From positions 1,550,001-1,614,000 of the forward strand of contig NZ_AUBJ02000001.1 in the NCBI RefSeq assembly GCF_000429185.2: a stretch of 64,000 nt of DNA. The letters are read 5' to 3'. Of this stretch, positions 9,748 to 18,907 are shown one piece after another. This DNA comes from Actinoalloteichus caeruleus DSM 43889. GTDB lineage: Bacteria > Actinomycetota > Actinomycetes > Mycobacteriales > Pseudonocardiaceae. The notes below the pieces were generated by a model, which worked only from the letters and a program-made list of their open reading frames with translations, had not been told where the DNA came from and made no database searches. Position numbers and translations under genes: made by a program. Each line of letters starts with the position of its first letter. The stretch's first letter is position 1.

Positions 9748-10191
9748 ATGAGCTCGAGCAGCCCTCGCGCCTCCGCCGCCGACCAGGCGGCCGTCGCGGC
9801 GCTCACCCAACGCGTCATCGCCGCCTGGGCCTACCACGACGCGGACGCGTTCGCCGACGTGTTCACCGAGGACGGCACCATGATCCTGCCGGGCATCTAC
9901 CGGAAGGGGCGGGAGGAGATCCGGTCCTTCCTCGTCGACGCCTACGCGAACGAGTACCGGGGCACCCAGGTCACCGGCAGGCCGGTGGACCTCCGGTTCC
10001 TCACCGAGGACACCGCGCTGCTCCTCACCCGGGGCGGGGTGTTGGCCGAGGGTGAGTCCGAGGTGTCCGACGACCAGGCGATCCGGGCCTCCTGGCTGGT
10101 GGTGAGGCAGGACGGGGAGTGGCGGCTTGCCGCGTACCAGAACACCCCCGCGGTGCACCGCCTCCCCACCCCCGGCGCCACCGGCCGGTAG
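9748..10191 (+). CDS. SgcJ/EcaC-family protein (SnoaL/NTF2-like fold)
   Basis: 147 residues from ATG 9748 with a GAAGG site. The pattern AALTQRVIAAWAYHDADAFADVF, then a Gly-rich turn and WLVVRQDGEWRLAAYQNTPAV at the end, is typical of the SgcJ/EcaC subgroup of NTF2-like proteins. SgcJ is named from the C-1027 enediyne cluster, and homologues recur in enediyne and other polyketide loci; the biochemical role is not firmly settled. It is co-transcribed with the preceding flavin monooxygenase (26-base gap), which suggests a common oxidative step. Confidence 0.85.
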   Translation: MSSSSPRASAADQAAVAALTQRVIAAWAYHDADAFADVFTEDGTMILPGIYRKGREEIRSFLVDAYANEYRGTQVTGRPVDLRFLTEDTALLLTRGGVLAEGESEVSDDQAIRASWLVVRQDGEWRLAAYQNTPAVHRLPTPGATGR

Positions 10192-10898
10192 CCCGGTGTG
10201 GCGGTCGGCGCTGCCGAGCCGTCCCCCAGCCGGAGGGCAGACGGCGCCGACGGGCCCGGTGGGAACGACGCGGGGGCGCACCCGGGGGTGCGGAGGGAAC
10301 CCGGTCCCCCGGTCGGCTCCGGCTCCCGCCGGCGATGTCCGCCGACCACCCCGGGCCGCTGTCCGCGTGGGGCGTGCCCTGGCGCGGGGACCCCGTCGCG
10401 CGTCCCTGGCGCGGTGCCACCGGGCGGCGGCCGGTCGTGGTCGTCGGGACGCCGAGCTCGATCACCTCGGCGGGGGCAGCGCCACCCGGGGGCACCGCCC
10501 ACCCGAAGCCGGTCCGGTGGGGTCGGCCGACGGGGGACGAGCTGGGGCGTCGCGCCCGTCCGTCCCCTCCTCCGGGGCACGGGTTCGGTGGCCAGTTCGG
10601 GCCGAACGATCACCGGCGACCCGGACCTCCTGGGCGTTCCGACCCTCGGGATATCGAGGACCGGTCCGCCGGCGGCCCGGGCCGGTGTTCGCCGCGCCCG
10701 TTCCCGCGACCACCGGGCACGAGGACGACCCGAGGTCCTGCCGCGCCACCGGGCGGGCCTCCCCCAGCCGGCCCCCGAACGCACCATGAACCGTTCGCCT
10801 CGGTGCCGTCACCGCCCCCGTTCCGCCGTGCTCGGAACGACGCGAGGGCGGCCCCCGAAAAAGGCATTTCGAGAGAAGTGCCATTTCCTGGTCCTGCC
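10192..10898. other. Intergenic region before the sugar C-methyltransferase
   Basis: Seven hundred GC-rich bases that become AT-richer in the last 60. No supported gene. The end of the region holds the promoter described at 10899. Confidence 0.45.
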
Positions 10899-10904
10899 TA
10901 GACT
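10899..10904 (+). promoter_or_regulatory. -10 box TAGACT for a leaderless transcript
   Basis: TAGACT ends seven bases before the methyltransferase ATG (10912). No Shine-Dalgarno sequence is present, so transcription probably begins at the ATG itself. A clear -35 element was not found. Confidence 0.5.
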
Positions 10905-10911
10905 TCTCGCC

Positions 10912-12132
10912 ATGAACAGGAGATGTCGCGTCTGCGGTAGCCGGGTCAGCGAATTCCTCGACATGGGCAGGCAGCCGATGGCGAACGGTTTTCTCCTGCC
11001 CTCGGAGACGGCCGACGAGTTCCACTTCCGGCTCGCCGTCGGTTCCTGTGATCGCTGCTCCCTGGTGCAACTCGTCGACGAGGTTCCGGCGGAAATGCGC
11101 TATCACGGTGAATACCGGTACCACGCTTCCGGATCGGACGGCCATCGACGCCACTTCGCGGACGTCGCGACCCAGTTCCTGGAGGACGAGCTGACCGAGC
11201 GGGATCCCTTCCTGGTGGAGATCGGCTGCAACGACGGCGTCATGCTCTCGACCATCGCCAGGGCCGGTGTCCGGCACCTCGGCGTGGACCCGGCGACCAC
11301 GGTGACGAGGGTCGCGCGGGAGAAGGGGGTCTCGGTGCGCAACACCTTCTTCGACGAGACGAGCGCGGCCGAGATCCACGAGGAGAACGGGCCGGCGGAC
11401 GTCGTGTTCGGCGCCAACACCATCTCCCACATCGGTGGCATCGGCTCCGTGTTGCGCGGCGTGCGGACCCTGTTGTCGCCCGACGGGGTGTTCGTGTTCG
11501 AGGAGCCCTACCTGGGGACCATCGTCGAGGGGCTCGCCTTCGACCAGATCTACGACGAGCACGTCCTGTACTTCAGCGTGACCTCGGTCCAGGTGATGGC
11601 GGAGCTGTTCGGGTTCGACCTCGTCGACGCGCGGCGGACTCCCCTGCACGGCGGGCAGATCCGCTACACGCTCGCGCGGAGGGGGACCCGGGCGGTGCGG
11701 TCCCGGGTGGCCGACCTGCTGGCCGAGGAGCACGCGCGCGGTCTGTCGCGTCCGGACACCCTCGCGTCCTTCGGTCAGGCCGTGGGCCGGATCAGGGACG
11801 ACCTCCGCACCCTGCTCGGGGACCTGCGGGCCGAGGGGCGCACCGTGGTCGGTTACGGCGCGCCGGGAAAGTGCGCCACGGTGACGAACTACTGCGGGAT
11901 CGGGACGGACCTCGTGCCCTTCGTGTGCGATTCCACTCCCGCCAAGCAGGGGCGTCTGGTGCCCGGGTCCCACCTCCCGGTCCGCCCGCCCGAGGCGTTC
12001 GCCGACCCGTTCCCCGACCACGCGCTGCTGTTCGCCTGGAACCACGCGGAGGAGATCATGCGGCGGGAGCGGGACTTCACCCGGGCGGGCGGGCGGTGGA
12101 TCACCTACGTGCCCGAGGTCCGCGTGAGCTGA
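10912..12132 (+). CDS. Sugar C-methyltransferase (TylCIII/KijD1 type)
   Basis: 406 residues from ATG 10912, without a ribosome binding site. The order of parts matches NDP-sugar C-3 methyltransferases: an N-terminal zinc-binding motif (CRVCGS at residue 4 and CDRCSLVQL near 49), a SAM-binding Rossmann domain (VEIGCNDGVMLS, about residues 103-114), and a C-terminal domain with VVGYGAPGKCATV and WNHAEEI that holds the sugar nucleotide. These enzymes methylate C-3 of a 4-keto sugar. With the UDP-glucose dehydrogenase, decarboxylase and aminotransferase in the same window, the likely substrate is a UDP-4-ketopentose, giving a 3-C-methyl aminopentose like madurosamine. That substrate is inferred from context. 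Confidence 0.88.
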   Translation: MNRRCRVCGSRVSEFLDMGRQPMANGFLLPSETADEFHFRLAVGSCDRCSLVQLVDEVPAEMRYHGEYRYHASGSDGHRRHFADVATQFLEDELTERDPFLVEIGCNDGVMLSTIARAGVRHLGVDPATTVTRVAREKGVSVRNTFFDETSAAEIHEENGPADVVFGANTISHIGGIGSVLRGVRTLLSPDGVFVFEEPYLGTIVEGLAFDQIYDEHVLYFSVTSVQVMAELFGFDLVDARRTPLHGGQIRYTLARRGTRAVRSRVADLLAEEHARGLSRPDTLASFGQAVGRIRDDLRTLLGDLRAEGRTVVGYGAPGKCATVTNYCGIGTDLVPFVCDSTPAKQGRLVPGSHLPVRPPEAFADPFPDHALLFAWNHAEEIMRRERDFTRAGGRWITYVPEVRVS

Positions 12133-12157
12133 TCCCCTCGGGGCGCGAGCCGACGCC

Positions 12158-12183
12158 GAGCCAGGACCTCCGGGTCCTGGCTC
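12158..12183. terminator. Bidirectional terminator between convergent sugar genes
   Basis: A perfect 11-base stem (GAGCCAGGACC with its complement, four-base loop) followed by TTC lies 25 bases after the methyltransferase stop and serves the converging aminotransferase gene as well. Confidence 0.7.
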
Positions 12184-12312
12184 TTCGCCGTGCCAGCGGC
12201 CCCTCCCCCTCGCGCCGCCGGGAGGCCTGGTCGCCCGCGCTCCGGCCCGCGCTGGTCCCGGGTGCCGGGCGGGCCACCCGGTGAGCCGGCGGGTCACCAG
12301 GTGGCCGGAGGA

Positions 12313-13476
12313 TCAGGAGCGCCGGCTGGCCGCCCGGCGGGTGCGGACCGCGTCCCGGGTCGCCGTGACGACCTTCTCGACGTCCCCGTCGGTCAGGGAC
12401 TGGTGCATCGGCAGGAGCAGCGTCCTCGCCGCCGCCCGCTCCGCCCCCGGCAGCACCGCCCGGGAGCCGTAGGCGGCGACCCTGTGCAGCAGGGGGTAGC
12501 GGAAGGTGGTGTAGATCCCGCGCTCGTACAGCTCGCGGGCGACGTCGTCCCTGATGTCGTCCTCGAACTGGACCCAGTACATGTAGTGGGACGTCTCCTG
12601 CCCGGCGGGCAGCGGTGGCGGGGTCCACATCCCGCCCAGGTCGGCGAACTCCTGGTCGTAGTGCCGGGCGACCTCCCGGCGGCGGCGCATGAACTCGGGC
12701 AACCTCTCCAGCTGCACCCGGCCGACCGAGGCGAGGACGTCGTTGGTCACCGAGCGGCGGGAGAAGGACGAGATCTCGAACTCCCACCACCGGGTGCGGC
12801 TGCGCAGCGCCTGGTCGTAGCCGCTGGTCTGTTCCAGCCCGAAGTAGGCGCGCTTCCTCGCCTCGGCGACGAGCTCGGCGTCCCGCGCGTGGAGCATCCC
12901 CCCGTCGACGGTGACGACGATCTTGCCGTGGTCGAAGCTCCAGACGGCCAGGTCCCCGAAGGTGCCGCACGCCTGCCCGTCCACCCGCGAGTCGACCGCG
13001 ATCGCGGCGTCCTCGATCAGCAGGACACCGCGCTCGCGGCACATCTCGGCGATGCGGACGATGTCGCCCGGCACGCCGCCGTAGTGCAGGACGACGACGG
13101 CCCTGGTCCGCTCCGTCATCACCGCCCGCACCATGTCGACGGTGGGGTTCAGCGTTCGCGGGTCCACGTCGCAGAACACCGGGTGCGCGCCGCGGGCCGC
13201 GACGGCGTTGGCGGCGCCCACGAAGCTCACCGTGGGCAGGACGACCTCGTCCCCGGCTCGAACACCGGCGAGGCGCATCGCCAGGAACGTCGCCTCCGTG
13301 CAGGAGTTCAGGGACGTGACGTTCGCCGGATCGACCCCGATGTGCCGCGCGAAGTCGGACTCGAACGACTCGGTGCGGTGGCCGCGGCCGATCCAGTTGC
13401 TCTCGAACACCTCGCGCACCGCCGCCAGCTCCCGTTCCCCGAGGGCGGGCTGGAATATGTTGATCATGCCGCTCAC
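12313..13476 (-). CDS. DegT/DnrJ/EryC1-family sugar aminotransferase
   Basis: 387 residues from GTG 13476; AGGAG sits six bases before this GTG, whereas the ATG nine bases further in has a poor distance. The protein shows the family's PLP lysine in FDHGKIVVTVDGGML (about residue 215), the N-terminal QPALGERE motif, and a SCTEATFLAM loop. These enzymes transaminate nucleotide-linked keto sugars using glutamate. It is transcribed divergently from UDP-glucose dehydrogenase and converges on the C-methyltransferase, forming a sugar block. The expected role is amination at C-4 of the ketopentose; C-3 amination cannot be excluded by sequence alone. Confidence 0.9.
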   Translation of the reverse strand: MSGMINIFQPALGERELAAVREVFESNWIGRGHRTESFESDFARHIGVDPANVTSLNSCTEATFLAMRLAGVRAGDEVVLPTVSFVGAANAVAARGAHPVFCDVDPRTLNPTVDMVRAVMTERTRAVVVLHYGGVPGDIVRIAEMCRERGVLLIEDAAIAVDSRVDGQACGTFGDLAVWSFDHGKIVVTVDGGMLHARDAELVAEARKRAYFGLEQTSGYDQALRSRTRWWEFEISSFSRRSVTNDVLASVGRVQLERLPEFMRRRREVARHYDQEFADLGGMWTPPPLPAGQETSHYMYWVQFEDDIRDDVARELYERGIYTTFRYPLLHRVAAYGSRAVLPGAERAAARTLLLPMHQSLTDGDVEKVVTATRDAVRTRRAASRRS

Positions 13477-13802
13477 GCGACGCTCCTCTCCGTCGGCGAA
13501 TGTCGTTTTCGGCACTCATCTTCCCCGGCGGAAACGCCTGGAGTTCGGTTCCGCACCGAGGTGGGCACGCTGCGACAAATCCTCGTCGAACGGTGGGGGA
13601 GAACGGTTCCTGTCCTCGCCGGGAACCATTCGTCCCGGTTTACACGGGATACGATTTCGAGCATTGTCGGACACGTTGCCCCCGTTCCCCCGCTGCTACC
13701 GTCGAATGGACGCGCGGGCACGGTCCATCACACCGTTCCGGGCCGGCCGTCCACCATTGCACCCGCGCGGAGAACGGCGCCGACGGCGACGGAGAGGCAA
13801 AC
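13477..13802. promoter_or_regulatory. Divergent promoter region of the sugar block
   Basis: 326 bases between divergent aminotransferase and UDP-glucose dehydrogenase genes, less GC-rich than the surroundings. It contains an inverted repeat GGTTCC/GGAACC (13605-13610 and 13622-13627), a possible operator, and TACGAT at 13650-13655 as a possible -10 box on the plus strand. Neither is proven. Confidence 0.4.
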
Positions 13803-15149
13803 ATGCGATTCGTTTCGGATTCCCCCCGCGTCGCGGTCATCGGTTTTGGTTATGTCGGGTCCTGCCTCGGTGTGACGCTCGCCGAACTGGGCGTGCCGGT
13901 CGTCGCCGTCGACGACGACGCGTCGTTGGTCGAGCGGCTCCGGGCGGGCGAGTGCCCCATTCCGGAGCCGGGGCTGGCGGAGGCGCTCGGACGGGTGCGG
14001 GACACCGGCCTGCTGACGTTCACCACCGACCACGACGCCGTGCGGGACGCCGACGTCGTGGTCATCACGGTCGGAACCCCGGTCGACGAGGACGGGGCGT
14101 TGCTCACGGGCGCGTTGGAGCAGGCCTGCGTCCAGGTCGCCGCCCGGATCCGGCCGGGGTGCCTGGTGATCCTCAAGAGCACCGTGTCGCCGGGGACGAC
14201 CACGAACCTGGTCATCCCCCTGCTGGAGGGGTCCGGTCTCCGCGCCGAACGGGACTTCGGGTTGTCCTTCTGCCCCGAACGGCTGGCGGAGGGTGCCGCC
14301 CTGGCCCAGCTCCGGACCCTCCCGATCATCGTGGGGGGCCGAGGTCCGGCGAGCACCGCCGCCACGGTCCGATTCTGGGCGGACACCCTGGGCACGGCCA
14401 CCCACCCGCTGCCGAGCCCGGAGGCGGCGGAGGTCGCCAAGCTCGCCACGAACTGGTGGATCGACGCGAACATCGCCATCGCCAACGAGGTCGCCCAGCT
14501 GTGCGCGGCGTTCGACGTCGACGTGCTCGACGTCCTGGGGGCCACCAACCAGCTCCCCAAGGGAGACCGCCACGTCAACATCCTGCTGCCGAGCATCGGG
14601 GTGGGCGGTTCGTGCCTGGTGAAGGACCCGTGGATGGTGTGGCGGGCGGCCCGCGACCGGGGCGTCGAGCTGCGGACCGTCCCGGTCTCCCGGGGGGTCA
14701 ACGACGGGATGCCCGAGCACACGGCGCGGCTGATCGGGGCGGAGCTGGCCGGCCTCGGCGTTCCGCCGGCCGGGGCGGTCGTGGCCGTGCTCGGCGTCAG
14801 CTTCAAGAACGACACCGGTGACCTCCGGAACACCCCGGTCGCCGGGGTCGTCGAGGCGTTGCGTGCGCAGGGGTGCGCGGTGCGGCTCTTCGACCCGTTG
14901 GCCGACGCCGAGGAGGTGCGGGCCCGATTCGGGATCCGCCCGACCGCGACTCTCGAGGACGCCGTCGACGGCGCGCACTGCGTCGCGGTCCTCGCCGGCC
15001 ACCGGCCGTTCCACGACCTCGACCTCGCGGTGCTGCGCGCGCGAGCCGCGCACCCGTGCCTGGTGTTCGACGGGCGCAGGTACTTCCCGAAGGCCGACAT
15101 CGAGGAGATGCGCCGGTTGGGCCTGCGGTACCGGGGGATCGGGCGGTGA
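13803..15149 (+). CDS. UDP-glucose 6-dehydrogenase family
   Basis: 448 residues from ATG 13803 with GGAGAGG upstream. The NAD-binding loop VIGFGYVGSCLG is at residues 12-23, the central linker with KLATNWWIDANIAIANEV near 210-230, and the catalytic cysteine in GVGGSCLVKDP near 267. The C-terminal domain has LGVSFKNDTGDLRNTPV. The enzyme oxidises the C-6 hydroxyl of a nucleotide sugar twice; UDP-glucose is the likely substrate because a UDP-glucuronate-decarboxylase-like gene lies at 37101. Together they would give UDP-xylose or its 4-keto form for the aminopentose. A UDP-HexNAc dehydrogenase is the main alternative. Confidence 0.88.
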   Translation: MRFVSDSPRVAVIGFGYVGSCLGVTLAELGVPVVAVDDDASLVERLRAGECPIPEPGLAEALGRVRDTGLLTFTTDHDAVRDADVVVITVGTPVDEDGALLTGALEQACVQVAARIRPGCLVILKSTVSPGTTTNLVIPLLEGSGLRAERDFGLSFCPERLAEGAALAQLRTLPIIVGGRGPASTAATVRFWADTLGTATHPLPSPEAAEVAKLATNWWIDANIAIANEVAQLCAAFDVDVLDVLGATNQLPKGDRHVNILLPSIGVGGSCLVKDPWMVWRAARDRGVELRTVPVSRGVNDGMPEHTARLIGAELAGLGVPPAGAVVAVLGVSFKNDTGDLRNTPVAGVVEALRAQGCAVRLFDPLADAEEVRARFGIRPTATLEDAVDGAHCVAVLAGHRPFHDLDLAVLRARAAHPCLVFDGRRYFPKADIEEMRRLGLRYRGIGR

Positions 15150-15160
15150 CGATCCGGCCG

Positions 15161-15190
15161 GCCTCCGGGTGGCTCCGGTCGCCCGGAGGC
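15161..15190 (+). terminator. Terminator hairpin of UDP-glucose dehydrogenase gene
   Basis: Nine-base stem GCCTCCGGG/CCCGGAGGC with a 12-base loop, 11 bases past the stop. The rest of the gap up to 15454 is GC-rich and holds nothing recognisable. Confidence 0.55.
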
Positions 15191-15454
15191 TCGTCCAGTC
15201 CGTTCCCGGTGCCCCGCTGGCGCTGAGCGCTGACCGGTGTTGGCGTGTCCCCTCCGATCACCCGCCGCGTCCGCGTCCTGCCGCGCTCCGCGGGCGCGAG
15301 CCGACGCCGCGACCGCGGGGTGCGCCGACCGCCCACCGTCGCCCCGGTGGTCCCTCGTGCCCTCGATCCCGTGGACCGCCCCGCACGCGGCGGCGGGGCG
15401 GGCGCTCTCATCGCGCCCGCCCCGCCCCGTGCCGTCCCGGGGGTCGCCCCGACG

Positions 15455-16831
15455 TCAGCGGCTCACCTCGCCGAGCACGTCGACGATCGCCCCGGTCGTC
15501 CGCCGGGCCTCGTCGTCGCTCATGACCAGCGGCGGCGAGAGGATGATGTTGTGGGCGTAGGGGCGGACGATCACGCCCTTCTCGTCCCTGATCCTGGCGG
15601 TCAACGCGAAGACCTCGGGGAACGGCATCGGTTCGCGGGTCTCGCGGTCGAGGACCATCTCGACCGCCGCCGCGGCGCCCTCCACCCGGATGTCACCGAC
15701 GAGCGGGTGGTCCGCCAGCGAGGCCAGGCCCTCCCGGAAGCGGGCTGCCAGCGGTTGGGAGCGGGCGACCAGCCCCTCCCGTTCGATGATGTCGAGGTTG
15801 GCCAGGGCCACCGCGCTCCCGACCGGGTGGCCGCTGAAGGTGTAGCCGTGGAAGAAGCCGTAGTCCTGGCACAGGACCTCGGCGATGGCGTCGCTCATGA
15901 GCACGGCGCCGAAGGAGAAGTACCCGCTGGTGATCCCCTTCGCCGTGACGACGATGTCGGGGTCCATGCCCCTGGTCTCGGAGTCGAACCAGGATCCGGT
16001 GCGGCCGAACGCGGTGATGACCTCGTCGGCGACGAGGAGGATGCCGTGCCGGGACAGCACCTCCCGGACACGGGGCCAGTAGTCCTCGGGCGGGGTCAGC
16101 ACTCCGCCGCCGCCCATCACGGGCTCGCCGACCATCGCCGCGATCCGGTCGGGTCCGATCCGGTCGATCGTCTCCTCCAGCTCGGCGATGAGGAAGTCAG
16201 TGGGGTCGGCGTCCCCGTAGAGTTCGGACGCGCGGTAGAGGTAGGGAGGGGACACCTTCACGACGTCGGGGAGGTTGGGACCGACCCCTGCCTGCATCGC
16301 GTCGAAACCCGTCAGGGTGCCCGCGCCGTAGCTCCCGCCGTGGAAACCGAAGTTGCGGGAGATGATCCAGGTGCGGTCCGGTTCTCCGCGCCGACCGTGG
16401 TAGAGGCGGGCCGCCTTGATGGAGGTCTCCACGCCGTCCGCTCCACCGCTGGTGAAGAACACCCGGTTCAGGTCGCCGGGCGCCATTCCGGCGAGGCGGG
16501 CGGCCAACGCGACGGTGGTGTCGGTGCTGAACTCCTGGTAGGCGGTGAAGTACTCCAGCTCGGCGATCTGCTTCGCGGCCGCGTCGGCCAGCTCGCGCCG
16601 CCCGTGCCCGACGTGGGAGTGCCACAGCCCCCCGCCTGTCGCGTCGATCAGTTCCCTGCCCTCGGCGTCCCAGACCGTCGACCCCTTCCCCCGCACGATC
16701 ACGACCCGTTCGGACACCGAGTCCGCCTGCATGGGGTGGAGGAGGTGACGGCGGTCCAGATCGGCGAGTTCGGCCGCGGAATATGTCGTCGTCTGCTTTC
16801 CGGAGGAATGGATCGTCACGGGATTTCCCAT
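15455..16831 (-). CDS. Class III (omega) aminotransferase
   Basis: 458 residues from ATG 16831; the upstream ribosome binding site is weak and a slightly different start is possible. Motifs are those of subgroup II omega-transaminases: the PLP-phosphate loop TSGGADGVETSIK (about 115-127), LLVADEVITAFGRTG with the PLP-contacting Asp near 253, and the Schiff-base lysine in DIVVTAKGITSGY near 285. Such enzymes transfer amino groups at non-alpha positions, for example of beta-amino acids. In maduropeptin biosynthesis the beta-amino group of the tyrosine unit is replaced by a hydroxyl, which needs such a transaminase plus a ketoreductase; this gene is a candidate for that step. This is inference; amino-sugar or precursor roles are also possible. 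Confidence 0.85.
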   Translation of the reverse strand: MGNPVTIHSSGKQTTTYSAAELADLDRRHLLHPMQADSVSERVVIVRGKGSTVWDAEGRELIDATGGGLWHSHVGHGRRELADAAAKQIAELEYFTAYQEFSTDTTVALAARLAGMAPGDLNRVFFTSGGADGVETSIKAARLYHGRRGEPDRTWIISRNFGFHGGSYGAGTLTGFDAMQAGVGPNLPDVVKVSPPYLYRASELYGDADPTDFLIAELEETIDRIGPDRIAAMVGEPVMGGGGVLTPPEDYWPRVREVLSRHGILLVADEVITAFGRTGSWFDSETRGMDPDIVVTAKGITSGYFSFGAVLMSDAIAEVLCQDYGFFHGYTFSGHPVGSAVALANLDIIEREGLVARSQPLAARFREGLASLADHPLVGDIRVEGAAAAVEMVLDRETREPMPFPEVFALTARIRDEKGVIVRPYAHNIILSPPLVMSDDEARRTTGAIVDVLGEVSR

Positions 16832-17025
16832 CGTCGAGGACCACGGGGGTCGCTGGCAGGAGGTGGTGGGCGGCGGTGATGTCCGCGAACGGCGTGATTT
16901 CCTCCCGCACCTTTTCCGGGAGTCAGGACTCACGCTCAACCGATGCTAGATCGGTGGACCGGGCCGCTCGTACTTCCACGTTGCTCGTTCTCCCGGGTGG
17001 GGGCCGACGGTCGCCCCGGGGGCGC

Positions 17026-18291
17026 TCACCAGGAGACGGGCAGGGCACGGAGCCGTGCCAGGGTGAGGTCGTCGTACCAGGGGACCTGCTCGGCGGGCAC
17101 GGCGAGCCGCAGACCTGGGAGCCGGCCGGTGAGGGTGCGGAACGCGATCTCCAACTCCAGCCTGGCGAGGTTGTGCCCCATGCAGTGGTGGATTCCGTGA
17201 CTGAAGGCGAAATGTCCCACCGGCGGCCGTTCGATGTCGAATTCGTCGGGGTGGGAGGACAGGTCGGGACCGAAATGCATCGCGGCGAAACCGATGAGTA
17301 TTCCCTCGCCCTCCCGGATCAGCGTGCCCGCGATCTCGATGTCGGCGAGCGCGACCCTGGCGAGTTGTTCGACGAGCGAGAGGTGGCGCATCATCTCGTC
17401 CACGGCTCCGGGCACGAGTTCCGGCGAGCTGGCCAGCAGCGCGTACTGCCCCGGGTTGTCCAGGAGTGCGAGGGTGCCGAGGGCGAGGGTCTGGGTGCTG
17501 GTGACGGTGCCGGCGACCAGGATGGCGAGGGCGAACGCGACCAGCTCGTCGACGGTGAGCTCCCCCGTCCTGAGGTGGTCGTCGATCACGCGGTCGAGGA
17601 GACCGGGGGTGCCGCCGACCTCGGCCGTCTCCCGGGCGGCCTTCCTGCGGACCAGGTCCTCCAGGTAGGAGGTCAGTTCGGCCTCGGCGGCCTCGGCGCG
17701 GGCGGGGTCGAACAGCGTCGAGGCCGGCCCCTCGAAGCGATCCCGTTCCTGGTAGGGGACGCCGAGGAAGGAACAGACGACCATCATCGGCACCGGGCGG
17801 GCGAAGGCGTCGACGAGGTCGGCGGACGAGCCGCGTTCCACCATGCCGTCGAGGACCTCGTCGACGATGCGTTGGATCTCGTCGCGGTGGGCCTGGACGC
17901 GTCGCAGGGTGAAGCTGGGCAGCAACATGCGGCGCTGCCGGGTGTGGTCGGGCGGGTCGACCCCGAAGAGGACACCGGCGAAGCCGCCGTCCTCCTCCCG
18001 CGCCATCTCCCGGGTGGCGCGCATGTGGAGGTGGCTCTCGTGGAGGACGGGGTGGCCGGGGAGGTCGGCCCGGCTGGACAACCGGGGGTCGGCCAGCAGG
18101 GCACGGGCCTCCTCGACGCCCGTCACGAGCCACGCGGTGCGTCCGTCGTAGAGCCGCACCCTGCTGAGCGGGCGGGGGCCCCGCAGGTCGGCGAGGGCTG
18201 GGGACGGCCGGTAGGGGCACTCCCTCGGGCGGGGGTAGTGGGGGAGGTCCTCGGTCGTGGCCCGCGGTGACCCGTCCATCGGCTGTGCCAT
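17026..18291 (-). CDS. Cytochrome P450 with altered oxygen-activation motif
   Basis: 421 residues from ATG 18291 with a strong AGGAGGAG site. The heme-binding motif FSHGIHHCMGHNLAR is intact near residue 355 and the ExxR pair is EMMR in VDEMMRHLS. The I-helix, normally [AG]Gx[DE]T[TS], reads AGTVTST: the acidic residue is Val, while the threonine remains. The protein is closely related to the P450 at 40282 (both begin with a CPYRPS motif, carry RVRLY/KVRLY near residue 60 and end in TW or SW), which keeps AGTDTT. Both probably act on cluster intermediates such as the aromatic acid or core; no redoxin partner is in the window. Confidence 0.9.
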   Translation of the reverse strand: MAQPMDGSPRATTEDLPHYPRPRECPYRPSPALADLRGPRPLSRVRLYDGRTAWLVTGVEEARALLADPRLSSRADLPGHPVLHESHLHMRATREMAREEDGGFAGVLFGVDPPDHTRQRRMLLPSFTLRRVQAHRDEIQRIVDEVLDGMVERGSSADLVDAFARPVPMMVVCSFLGVPYQERDRFEGPASTLFDPARAEAAEAELTSYLEDLVRRKAARETAEVGGTPGLLDRVIDDHLRTGELTVDELVAFALAILVAGTVTSTQTLALGTLALLDNPGQYALLASSPELVPGAVDEMMRHLSLVEQLARVALADIEIAGTLIREGEGILIGFAAMHFGPDLSSHPDEFDIERPPVGHFAFSHGIHHCMGHNLARLELEIAFRTLTGRLPGLRLAVPAEQVPWYDDLTLARLRALPVSW

Positions 18292-18907
18292 GTCGTCTCC
18301 TCCTGTCGTCGGCGGCCACGGGCGTGGACGCGGCAGGAGCGTTCGTCCCGGCCCGCGCCCGTGCCAGCCCCTCGGCCGACCCGGCCGTCGCACCGGTCGC
18401 GGTGACGTGCTGCCTCGGGGAGGCGCCGCTCCCGGCCGGTCCGGGCCGCTCGACGGGAGGGGCGGTGGGAGTGCGCCCGGCGGCGCGGGACACGGGCGGT
18501 GCGCCGTCCCGCGCCGGGTGCGCGGCGCGGCGGGACCGCCGTCGTCGACTCCCGCCGTGCGGCGTGGTGGACGCCGGGGCGAGGGGTTCACCGTCCATCG
18601 TGCCGGGGGGCGGGCCGGTTCGTCGTCTCCTGTCGTGCCTGACGGGGGCCGGGGGCCGAGGGCCGGGAGTCGGGGGCCGGGGCCGGCGGGGCTCCGCCGG
18701 GACGGCGGCGTGCGGGGACGCGGCGCGGGCCGAGGAGGGAGTGGAGAGGCGCGTGGAGGGGCGCGTGCAGAGGCGGTTGGCCGGCACCGGGCGGATCCCG
18801 GCCGGACGGAGAACCCGTTCGCCCGCGTGGCGCGACGCGGGCGAACGGGAGCGAGGACACCGTGGAGGGCACGGGCGGTGGGCGGCTCCGCCCGACCGCC
18901 GAAGGGT
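18292..18907. other. Intergenic region between P450 and AlkD genes
   Basis: About 615 bases, extremely GC-rich with short Gly/Arg-coding runs. No gene or hairpin stands out; it contains the P450 promoter and leader. Confidence 0.45.
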
